Origin: Dokdonella immobilis
Lineage (GTDB): Bacteria > Pseudomonadota > Gammaproteobacteria > Xanthomonadales > Rhodanobacteraceae
DNA length: 64,000 nt
NCBI RefSeq assembly: GCF_900115085.1
Contig: NZ_FOVF01000003.1
Location: 186,001 to 250,000 of the forward strand
Direction: 5' to 3'
Shown here piece by piece: positions 54,084-64,000 of the stretch. The position numbers and the translations under genes are program-made. The notes below the pieces were generated by a model. The model ran no database searches, was not told where the DNA came from, and saw nothing but the letters and a program-made list of their open reading frames with translations. Numbering within the stretch: position 1 is the first letter of the stretch; each line of letters begins with the position of its first letter.

Positions 54084-55067
54084 TCAGGCCGGCTCGTTCA
54101 GCCAGACCATCTTCTTGCGCAGTTCGGCGCCCACTTTTTCGATCGGGTGCTCCATGTCGGCCTTCTTCCAGCGCGTGTAGTTCGGCAGGCCGGCCTTGTA
54201 TTCCGCGGTCCAGTTCCTGGCGAAGGTGCCGTCCTGGATCTCGGTGAGCACGGCCTTCATGCGTTCCTTGGTCGCCGCGTCGATGATGCGCGGGCCGCTG
54301 ACGTAGTCGCCGTACTGCGCGGTCTCGGAAACGTAGGCCAGCATCTTGGTGATGCCGCCCTGGTAGAGCAGGTCGACGATCAGCTTCAGTTCGTGCAGCA
54401 CTTCGTAGTAGGCGATCTCGGGCCGGTAGCCGGCCTCGACCAGGGTCTCGAAGCCCTTCATGACGAGCTCGCTGGCGCCGCCGCAGAGCACCGCCTGTTC
54501 GCCGAACAGGTCGGTTTCGGTCTCTTCCTTGAAATCGGTTTCGATGAGCAGGGCGCGCGCGCCACCGAGGCCGGCCGCATACGCCTTGGCCAAGTCCTTC
54601 GCCTTGCCGCTGGTGTCCTGGTAGACCGCGTACAGGCACGGCACGCCGCGGCCGATCTCGAACTCGGTGCGGACCAGGTGGCCGGGCCCCTTGGGCGCGA
54701 CCAGGATCACGTCGATGTCCTTGCGCGGCTCGATCGTCTTGAAGTGGATGTTGAAGCCATGCGCGAACAGCAATGCGGCGCCGGCCTTCATGTTCGGCGC
54801 GATGACCTCGCTGTACAGCTTCGGCTGGACCATGTCGGGGGTCAGCACGGCGACCAGGTCGGCACCCTTGACCGCCTCTTCGGGCGACAGCACGGTGACG
54901 CCATCGGCTTCGGCCTTCAGTGAGGTCGGGCCGCCCGGGCGCAGGCCGACGACGACGTCGAGGCCGGAATCGCGAAGGTTGAGCACGTGCGAACGGCCCT
55001 GGCTGCCGTAGCCGAGGACGGCGATCCGGGCGTTCTTGAGTGCCTCTGTGGTGACGGTGGCGGACAT
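54084..55067 (-). CDS. ilvC: Ketol-acid reductoisomerase (class I)
   Basis: IlvC isomerises and reduces acetolactate with NADPH and Mg2+. The 327-residue protein belongs to the short class I form: Rossmann motif [17 protein letters not shown] (~20-36), [16 protein letters not shown] and the metal-binding helix with SDLFGEQ-like [12 protein letters not shown]. It lies between ilvD (41 bases upstream) and ilvB. Length fits the class. Confidence 0.96.
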   Translation of the reverse strand: MSATVTTEALKNARIAVLGYGSQGRSHVLNLRDSGLDVVVGLRPGGPTSLKAEADGVTVLSPEEAVKGADLVAVLTPDMVQPKLYSEVIAPNMKAGAALLFAHGFNIHFKTIEPRKDIDVILVAPKGPGHLVRTEFEIGRGVPCLYAVYQDTSGKAKDLAKAYAAGLGGARALLIETDFKEETETDLFGEQAVLCGGASELVMKGFETLVEAGYRPEIAYYEVLHELKLIVDLLYQGGITKMLAYVSETAQYGDYVSGPRIIDAATKERMKAVLTEIQDGTFARNWTAEYKAGLPNYTRWKKADMEHPIEKVGAELRKKMVWLNEPA

Positions 55068-55108
55068 GCGTTTGCTCCAGAAGAAGTGAGTCGGATAAGG
55101 GAAGAAAT

Positions 55109-56790
<1,682 letters not shown>

Positions 56791-56794
<4 letters not shown>

Positions 56795-57858
56795 GCCGCG
56801 GCCTGCTGCTTCGAGCGCAGTTGCTCGATCACGCAGCGGGTCACCTGTTCGGTGCCCGCCGTGCCGCCGAGATCACGGGTCAGCTCGGCCGTTGCGAGTA
56901 CCGCATCGACCGCCGCTTCGACGGCGCACGCCTCGAGCTCGAGTCCGAGCGAATGACGCAGCAGCAAGGCCGCGCTGAGGATCGCGCCGATCGGGTTGGC
57001 CACGCCCTGCCCGGCAATATCGGGCGCCGAGCCGTGGATAGGTTCGTACAGGCCGAGCCGCCCTGCTCCCAGCGAGGCCGAGGGCGAGACGCCGAGCGAG
57101 CCGGCCAGCGCGGCGGCCTCATCGGTGAGGATGTCGCCGAACAGGTTCTCGGTGACGATCACGTCATAGGCCGAAGGCCGGGTCAGCAGCAACATCGCCA
57201 TCGAATCGACCAGTTGGTGTTCGAGCGTGATGCCCTCGTATTCGCCGACCACGCGATCGGTCGTGGCTCGCCACAGCCGCGAGGTCTCGAGCACGTTGGC
57301 CTTGTCGACCGAGGTCAGCCTGCCCTTGCGCGACAGGGCCAGTTCGCAGGCGCGGCGCACGACCCGCTCGACTTCGCCGACGCTGTAGCGGCACTCGTCT
57401 GTGGCGACGTCGCCCTCGCGTGTCTTGCGGCCGAAGTAGGCGCCGCCGGTCAGTTCGCGCACGAACAGCAGATCGACGCCGGCCAGGTTCTCGGCCTTCA
57501 GCGGCGACAGCCCGGCCAGGCGCGGGTGCACGCGCAATGGACGCAGGTTGGCGAACACACCGAGCCGGGCGCGCAAGGCCAGCAAGCCCTGTTCGGGGCG
57601 CACGCGGGCTTGCGGATCGGACCAGCGCGGGCCTCCGACTGCACCGAGCAGGACCGCATCCGATGCCAGGCAGGCGTCGATGGTGGCCTTGGGCAGCGGC
57701 TCCCCGCATTCGTCGATCGCGATGCCGCCGATGCGGTTTTCCGAGTAGGTGAAAACGTGACCGTGGCGATCGGCGATCTCGCGCAGCACGGCGACGGCGG
57801 CCGCGGTGACCTCGGGTCCGATGCCATCGCCGGGAAGGACGGCGATCTCTGCTCTCAT
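56791..57858 (-). CDS. leuB: 3-isopropylmalate dehydrogenase
   Basis: LeuB oxidises and decarboxylates 3-isopropylmalate with NAD+. The 355-residue protein begins [18 protein letters not shown] and has [24 protein letters not shown], the [19 protein letters not shown] metal-binding segment and [15 protein letters not shown]. The start ATG 57858 follows GGAGAGC; the frame upstream belongs to leuD in another reading. It overlaps ilvD by 4 nt and leuD by 4 nt. Confidence 0.96.
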
Positions 57859-58460
57859 GTTGCGCTCTCCATGGATGTCGAATGCGTTGCGTGCTGCTGT
57901 TCCCAAGTGCTGATCTCGGGCTCGGCCTCGAGCAGGAAGCCGAGCTGGTCGACCCCGTTGAGCAGGCAGTGCCGGGCAAAGCGGTCGAGATCGAAGTGGA
58001 TGACCGCGCCGTCGGGCCGGCTGATCGTTCCGGCGCCGATGTCGATGACGAGCTCGATGCCCGGATCGGCCAGCAGTTGGCGATGCTCGTCCTCGGCGAC
58101 GACGATCGTGAGCAGGCCGTTCTTCAGCGCATTGCTGCGGAAGATGTCGGCGATCTCGGATGAGATGACCGCTTCGATCCCAAAGTCGAGCAAGGCCCAG
58201 GGCGCGTGCTCGCGCGACGAGCCGCAGCCGAAGTTGCGGCCGGCGACGAGGATCCGGCAACCTGCGGCTTCAGGCCGGTTGAGCGGGAAATCCGGGTTGT
58301 CGCTGCCGTCCTCGCGATAGCGCCAGTCGTTGAAGGCGTGGCGACCGAGACCGGCCCGACTCGTCGTGGTCAGGAAACGCGCCGGGATGATGCGGTCGGT
58401 GTCGATGTTCTCGAACGGCAGGCAGGCCGTGCGCGAGTGGATCACGGTCAGGGGTTTCAT
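57855..58460 (-). CDS. leuD: 3-isopropylmalate dehydratase small subunit
   Basis: LeuD pairs with LeuC as isopropylmalate isomerase. The 201-residue protein has the swivel domain with [13 protein letters not shown], the [17 protein letters not shown] loop and the SNALKNGLL segment. It overlaps both leuC and leuB by four bases. Length is normal for the bacterial enzyme. Confidence 0.96.
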   Translation of the reverse strand: MKPLTVIHSRTACLPFENIDTDRIIPARFLTTTSRAGLGRHAFNDWRYREDGSDNPDFPLNRPEAAGCRILVAGRNFGCGSSREHAPWALLDFGIEAVISSEIADIFRSNALKNGLLTIVVAEDEHRQLLADPGIELVIDIGAGTISRPDGAVIHFDLDRFARHCLLNGVDQLGFLLEAEPEISTWEQQHATHSTSMESAT

Positions 58461-59866
58461 GCGGCGCGCTCCTCGATCGTATCCGGGTCGACGATGGTCC
58501 CGGCCACCGCGGCGGCCGCGGCGACGCGAGGGCTGGCCAGCACCGTACGCACGCCGGGGCCCTGGCGTCCCTCGAAATTGCGGTTGCTGGTCGAGACCAC
58601 GAGCTGGCCGGGCCGGGCGATATCACCATTCATGCCGATGCACATCGAACAACCCGCTTCGCGCCATTCGGCGCCGGCATCGCGGAACACGCGGTCGAGA
58701 CCCTCGGCCTCGGCCTCGCGCTTGATCAGCACCGAGCCCGGCACGATCAACATGCGCACGCTGGCGGCGACCTGGCGACCGCGCAGGACCGCGGCGGCTT
58801 CGCGCAGGTCCGACAGGCGCGAGTTCGTGCAACTGCCGACGAAGACCACGTCGACCTTCTGCCCGGTCAGGGCCTGGCCGCCGTCGAACTGCATGTAGGC
58901 CAGGGCCTTGCTCTCCTGCGCATTGCGCGGCGCCGGAATCTGCGCCGCGATCGGCGTGACCATGCCGGGGTGCGTGCCGTAGCTGATGGTCGGACCGATC
59001 GAGCCCGCGTCGAAGTGGAACTCGGCGTCGTAGACGGCATCGCGGTCGCTGCGCAGTTGCCTCCAGGCCTCGACCGCAGAATCCCAGGCCGCGCCGCGCG
59101 GCGCCCGTGGACGTCCCTTGAGCCAGTCGAAGGTGGTCTGGTCTGGCGCGATCAGTCCGGCCCGCGCGCCGGCTTCGATCGACATGTTGCAAACCGTCAT
59201 GCGCTGCTCCATCGACAGCGCCTCGATCGCACTGCCGCGGTATTCGATGACATGGCCGGTGCCGCCACCGACGCCGATGCGGCCAATGATGTGCAGGATC
59301 AGGTCCTTGGCGCCGACGCCCGGACGCAGCCTGCCCTCGACGTGGATCGCCATGGTCTTCGGCTTGCGCTGGAGCAGGCACTGGGTGGCCAGCACATGGC
59401 CGACCTCGGTCGTGCCGATGCCGAAGGCGAGCGCGCCGAAGGCGCCATGGGTGGCGGTATGGCTGTCGCCGCAGACGATCGTCATGCCGGGCTGGGTGGC
59501 GCCGAGTTCGGGGCCGATCACGTGCACGATGCCGCGATGGTCGCTGTCCCAACCGTTCAGCGCGATGCCGAATTCGCGGCAGTTCTGCTCGAGCCGGGCG
59601 ACCTGGCTTTCGGCTTCAGCGCTGACGTAGTGACGCTTGCCGTCCGCGTCCGGCGGCGATGTCGGGGTCGAGTGATCGAGGGTCGCCAGCACGCGTTGCG
59701 GACAGCGCACCTTGAGCCCCCGCGCATGCAGTTCGCTGAAGGCCTGCGGTGTGGTGACTTCATGGATCAGGTGCAGGTCGACATAGAGGATGCCCGGCGT
59801 GTCGGCCGTCTCGGCGCGGACCACGTGCGCGTCCCAGATCTTGTCGATGATCGTACGTGCGCTCAT
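58457..59866 (-). CDS. leuC: 3-isopropylmalate dehydratase large subunit
   Basis: LeuC carries the 4Fe-4S cluster that isomerises 2- to 3-isopropylmalate. The 469-residue protein has [20 protein letters not shown], the cluster cysteine in GSCTNSR and the pair in [12 protein letters not shown]. The start ATG 59866 overlaps the ilvE stop by four bases (frame upstream is ilvE in another reading). leuD follows with a 4-nt overlap. Confidence 0.97.
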   Translation of the reverse strand: MSARTIIDKIWDAHVVRAETADTPGILYVDLHLIHEVTTPQAFSELHARGLKVRCPQRVLATLDHSTPTSPPDADGKRHYVSAEAESQVARLEQNCREFGIALNGWDSDHRGIVHVIGPELGATQPGMTIVCGDSHTATHGAFGALAFGIGTTEVGHVLATQCLLQRKPKTMAIHVEGRLRPGVGAKDLILHIIGRIGVGGGTGHVIEYRGSAIEALSMEQRMTVCNMSIEAGARAGLIAPDQTTFDWLKGRPRAPRGAAWDSAVEAWRQLRSDRDAVYDAEFHFDAGSIGPTISYGTHPGMVTPIAAQIPAPRNAQESKALAYMQFDGGQALTGQKVDVVFVGSCTNSRLSDLREAAAVLRGRQVAASVRMLIVPGSVLIKREAEAEGLDRVFRDAGAEWREAGCSMCIGMNGDIARPGQLVVSTSNRNFEGRQGPGVRTVLASPRVAAAAAVAGTIVDPDTIEERAA

Positions 59867-60879
59867 GCCGCGGCCTCGACGTCGGCGCGTGGTTCGGCCT
59901 GCGGCGTGCGTCCCTGGCCCGGATCGACAGCGAGGGACGGCCGTCCGTGGCCGCCCAGTCCGCTGGAGACCGGTTCGAGCCAGCCGCGCGTGTCGGTCGT
60001 GCTGCCGTCGAACAGACCGAAGAAGGCCTTTTGCAGGGCCCGCGTGAGCGGACCGGGCCTGCCGCTGCCGACCGGCTTGCGGTCGACCGAACGCACCGGC
60101 GTGATTTCGGCCGCCGTGCCGGTCATGAAGACTTCGTCCGAGGTGTACAGCGCCTCGCGCGGCAGGTCGCGTTCCTCGACTTCGAGGCCAAGGTCGCCGG
60201 CCAGCGTGATCACCGTGTCGCGCGTGATCCCGGCGAGGATGCCGGCGCTCGTGGTCGGCGTATACAGCTTCCCCTTGCGCACCAGGAACAGGTTTTCCCC
60301 GGCACCTTCGCTGAGCAGGCCGTTGGTGCCGAGTGCGATGCCCTCGGCATAGCCGCCGCGCTGGGCCTCGAATCCGATCAGCTGGCTCGACAGATAGTTG
60401 CCGCCGGCCTTGGCCCAGCTCGGGATCGTGTTCGGCGCCGGTCGGTTCCACGAAGATACGCAGACATCGGCGCCGTCGTTGATCGCGTCACCGAGATAGG
60501 CGCCCCACTCCAGCGCCATGATCGAAACCTCGACCGGGGAGCCCTTCGACGGAATCACGCCGAGCCCGCCGGCCCCACGAAACACGATTGGCCGCACGTA
60601 GGCCGACTGCATGCGATTGGCCGCGATCAGTTCCATGCAGGCGGCGTTGATCTCGGCTTCGCTGTAGCCGATGTCGATTTCGTAGAGCCGCGCCGACTCG
60701 AACAGGCGACGCGTGTGGTCGGCGAGGCGAAAATAGGCAGGCCCCTCCGGCGTCGCGTAGACCCGCTCGCCCTCGAATACCGAGGACCCGTAATGCAGCG
60801 CATGCGCGCTGACGTGGACGGTCGCCTCGGCCCAGGGTTTGAGCTGGCCGTTGTGCCATATCAGGCTGGATTGGGACAT
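59863..60879 (-). CDS. ilvE: Branched-chain amino-acid aminotransferase with C-terminal extension
   Basis: IlvE transaminates the last step of Leu, Ile and Val synthesis. The 338-residue fold-type IV PLP enzyme has the family motifs [19 protein letters not shown], the PLP lysine in [14 protein letters not shown] and [10 protein letters not shown]. About 28 residues beyond the usual family end (which lies near FFGLFDG ... WLEPV) form a Gly/Pro/Arg tail reaching the leuC overlap. The ATG 60879 is preceded by GAGGATTC. It sits between leuA (10-base gap) and leuC (4-nt overlap). Confidence 0.95.
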   Translation of the reverse strand: MSQSSLIWHNGQLKPWAEATVHVSAHALHYGSSVFEGERVYATPEGPAYFRLADHTRRLFESARLYEIDIGYSEAEINAACMELIAANRMQSAYVRPIVFRGAGGLGVIPSKGSPVEVSIMALEWGAYLGDAINDGADVCVSSWNRPAPNTIPSWAKAGGNYLSSQLIGFEAQRGGYAEGIALGTNGLLSEGAGENLFLVRKGKLYTPTTSAGILAGITRDTVITLAGDLGLEVEERDLPREALYTSDEVFMTGTAAEITPVRSVDRKPVGSGRPGPLTRALQKAFFGLFDGSTTDTRGWLEPVSSGLGGHGRPSLAVDPGQGRTPQAEPRADVEAAA

Positions 60880-60889
60880 GCGGGAATCC

Positions 60890-62491
<1,602 letters not shown>

Positions 62492-62535
62492 CGGTGGCTC
62501 CGCTGTCGATCAAATTCCGAAAAGGTCTTGGCAAC

Positions 62536-62571
62536 AAAAAACCCCGCCTTCGTTGCCGAGTGCGGGGTTTT
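62536..62571 (-). terminator. Attenuator (leader terminator) of the leuA operon
   Basis: On the minus strand the arms AAAACCCCGC (62571-62562) and GCGGGGTTTT (62547-62538) form a 10-bp stem, followed by a U-run. It precedes leuA by about 45 bases. The upstream arm region CCCGCAC (62566-62560) can instead pair with GTGCGGG (62608-62602) in the leader, the alternative antiterminator. Confidence 0.88.
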
Positions 62572-62597
62572 GGGGGTCCAAATGGTGGACGTGTACC

Positions 62598-62732
62598 CTA
62601 GCCCGCACCTCCGCAGCTAATAAGTACGAGTCCAAGGACGACGACCAGGCCTGGCGACGCGCGCAAGCGCGCGGAAACCGCTGGAAGCCGGCTTGTCCGG
62701 GGGGTGTTGAACCTTGTGTTGCGCTGCGACAT
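62598..62732 (-). CDS. Leader peptide of the leu/ilv operon
   Basis: The 44-residue frame ends in a run of ten codons (62648-62619), LVVVLGLVLI, nine of which encode Leu, Val or Ile, followed by SCGGAG and a TAG stop. The stop region contains GTGCGGG, complementary to CCCGCAC in the attenuator arm. A ribosome stalled on the control codons would leave GTGCGGG free and favour antitermination; one that runs to the stop would cover it and allow termination. The start MSQRNTRF (62732) lies at the predicted transcription start, so it may be leaderless. Regulation by leucine, valine and isoleucine supply is thus predicted for the whole operon. Confidence 0.88.
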   Translation of the reverse strand: MSQRNTRFNTPRTSRLPAVSARLRASPGLVVVLGLVLISCGGAG

Positions 62733-62738
62733 GAACCG

Positions 62739-62768
62739 ACCGTAACCGATGCGCGAACGGCGTGTCAA
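62739..62768 (-). promoter_or_regulatory. Promoter of the leu/ilv operon
   Basis: Minus-strand TTGACA (62768-62763) is a perfect -35. TACGGT (62744-62739) follows after 18 bases, or TTACGG (62745-62740) after 17. The predicted start site falls at or within a base or two of the leader-peptide ATG. Confidence 0.75.
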
Positions 62769-62835
62769 GCGTTTCTCGATGGTTGCGAATGCAACTTCCT
62801 GACTGGCGGTATGGACGTCCAAATGCGCAGCGCCA

Positions 62836-63837
62836 TCAGGCGCCGTCGACCTGCCCGCTGTGCAATGCTGCAAGCCGTCGCGCAACGGCATCGAAGAAGG
62901 ACGCGGGAAGTTCGGCATCGACCGGCACCTGCCAGAATCGCGCATCGGCAAGCTCCAGACACTTGACCGCGTCCTTTTCGGTCATCAGCACCGGCAGTGC
63001 ATCGGCGAATGCGAAGTCGCTGGCGCTGAACGCATGATGGTCGGCAAAGGGATGTTCGATGATGTCGAGTCCGCACGCGCGCAGGCTGGCGAAGAAGCGC
63101 TGCGGATTGCCGATGCCGGCGACCGCGTGGACCTTGCCATCGGCAAACGAGGCCAGACTTCGCGGCGCCGCGCCATGCCCGACCGGAATGGCCTGGCCCG
63201 GTTGCAGCTGCATCTGGATTTCGCCCGGCTGCGCGCTACCTCCGTTACAGACCACGAAATCGAAATGCCCGAGGCGCGAAGCCGGTTCGCGCAGCGGACC
63301 GGCCGGCAGCAGCCGGCCATTGCCGAATCGGCGCTGGCCGTCGACCACGCAGATCTCGATATCGCGGCACAGGGCCGGGTTCTGCAAACCATCGTCGGCG
63401 ATGATCACGTCGATCCCGCTGCCCTGCAGCAATCCGGCGGCAGCGACACGATCGCGCCCGACCGCGACCGCTGCCCCGGTCCGGCGCCGGATCAGGGCCG
63501 GTTCGTCGCCGACGACGCGCGGGTCCGGCGCCTCATCGAGCAGGGTCGGCGCGGTCGCCGAGCCACCATAGCCGCGACTGACCACGCCGGGAGTGAGGCC
63601 GCGTGAGCGCAGCGCGTCGATCAGGGCCATCACCAGCGGAGTCTTGCCGGCGCCGCCGGCGGTCAGGTTGCCGACCATGATCAGCGGCAGCGGCAGTCGC
63701 GCAGGCCGGCGCCAGCCGAACGCGTACGGCCAGCGCACGAGCCGATAGAGCCAGCCGTAGAGAGGAACCAGGGCGCACATCCACCACGGCGCCGGACGGG
63801 CGCCATACCAGATGCGGTCGATGTCGGCCTGCTTCAT
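62836..63837 (-). CDS. lpxK: Tetraacyldisaccharide 4'-kinase
   Basis: LpxK phosphorylates the disaccharide precursor to make lipid IVA at the inner membrane. The 333-residue protein has an N-terminal membrane-associated segment and the P-loop AGGAGKTP (60-67), then GYGG and DDGLQNPAL. The start ATG 63837 overlaps the msbA stop by four bases, as in most gammaproteobacteria. The 3' end lies close to the leu operon promoter, so little space is left for a separate terminator. Confidence 0.96.
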   Translation of the reverse strand: MKQADIDRIWYGARPAPWWMCALVPLYGWLYRLVRWPYAFGWRRPARLPLPLIMVGNLTAGGAGKTPLVMALIDALRSRGLTPGVVSRGYGGSATAPTLLDEAPDPRVVGDEPALIRRRTGAAVAVGRDRVAAAGLLQGSGIDVIIADDGLQNPALCRDIEICVVDGQRRFGNGRLLPAGPLREPASRLGHFDFVVCNGGSAQPGEIQMQLQPGQAIPVGHGAAPRSLASFADGKVHAVAGIGNPQRFFASLRACGLDIIEHPFADHHAFSASDFAFADALPVLMTEKDAVKCLELADARFWQVPVDAELPASFFDAVARRLAALHSGQVDGA

Positions 63838-64000
63838 GTCGCTGCGTCGGCAAGCGGCTCGTGTTCGCGAAACTGGACGCGGTGCAGGGCCGCATAGTGG
63901 CCGTCGCGGGCGAGCAGTTCGCGGTGCGTGCCTTGTTCGACGATACGCCCCTCGTCGAGCACGACGATCTGGTCCGCGTGCTCGATCGTCGACAGGCGGT
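63834..64000 (-). CDS. msbA: Lipid A exporter MsbA, C-terminal end (partial)
   Basis: The last 55 codons run from the window edge to the stop at 63834. They read [30 protein letters not shown] and YAALHRVQF, the end of an ABC ATPase domain just after the H-loop. Together with the overlap with lpxK this identifies msbA, the ATP-driven flippase of lipid A core. The rest, including the membrane domain and Walker motifs, lies outside the window. Confidence 0.9.
   Translation of the reverse strand, partial: RLSTIEHADQIVVLDEGRIVEQGTHRELLARDGHYAALHRVQFREHEPLADAAT

Noticed and set aside
52199-54247. Long plus-strand open frame opposite ilvB
   Set aside because: Antisense shadow of a certain gene, without family-like sequence.

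Overview
The window is high-GC bacterial chromosome. It looks like a gammaproteobacterium of the Xanthomonadales/Lysobacterales. The indications are the rpsP-rimM-trmD-rplS and rpsF-rpsR-rplI operons, an ffh/ypjD divergent pair, a Fur protein of the cysteine-poor Pseudomonas/Xanthomonas type, extragenic repeats of the 'GTAGGAGCG' kind, and a secreted protein ending in an IFxxGF-type tail. I cannot fix the genus from sequence alone.

Layout. 0.6-3.9 kb: scpA-scpB-rluB (chromosome segregation plus an rRNA pseudouridine synthase with a long Arg/Gly/Asn tail). 4-8.6 kb: a CsgG-like secreted protein, a small ORF, an ArsC-like protein with an overlapping LysR regulator, and an omega-amidase/aminotransferase pair. 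8.8-21.8 kb: housekeeping blocks htpG; rpsP-rimM-trmD-rplS; ffh | ypjD; dnaB-alr-radA; rpsF-rpsR-rplI, most with recognisable terminators and some with clear promoters. 21.9-33 kb: envelope and stress genes (membrane-anchored HExxH protein, MscS channel, fatty-acid desaturase, secreted amidohydrolase, secreted beta-helix protein, universal stress protein plus CPA2 antiporter, Rnk). 33.6-36.8 kb: tRNA-Arg, fur, bamE, rnfH-ratA, smpB and ssrA (tmRNA).

36.8-49.8 kb is an accessory defence region inserted downstream of ssrA. It starts with an AbiE-type toxin-antitoxin pair, then a C-terminal remnant that resembles a serine recombinase, which ends a few bases from a diverged second copy of the last ~198 nt of ssrA. 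After a zinc-ribbon membrane protein and a gene-poor stretch comes a four-gene operon: hsdR, hsdM, hsdS and a 1260-residue SIR2-domain protein that starts on the base after the hsdS stop codon. This pairing of DNA restriction with a probable NAD-consuming sirtuin is the most interesting system here.

49.9-62.8 kb returns to the core genome: an EamA exporter, a PDZ lipoprotein, and one large branched-chain amino-acid operon transcribed leuA-ilvE-leuC-leuD-leuB-ilvD-ilvC-ilvB-ilvN, mostly with 1-4 nt overlaps. It is preceded by a textbook attenuation leader: a 44-codon peptide with nine Leu/Val/Ile codons in ten, an antiterminator segment complementary to the terminator arm, and an intrinsic terminator. 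The window ends in lpxK and the 3' end of msbA (lipid A biogenesis).
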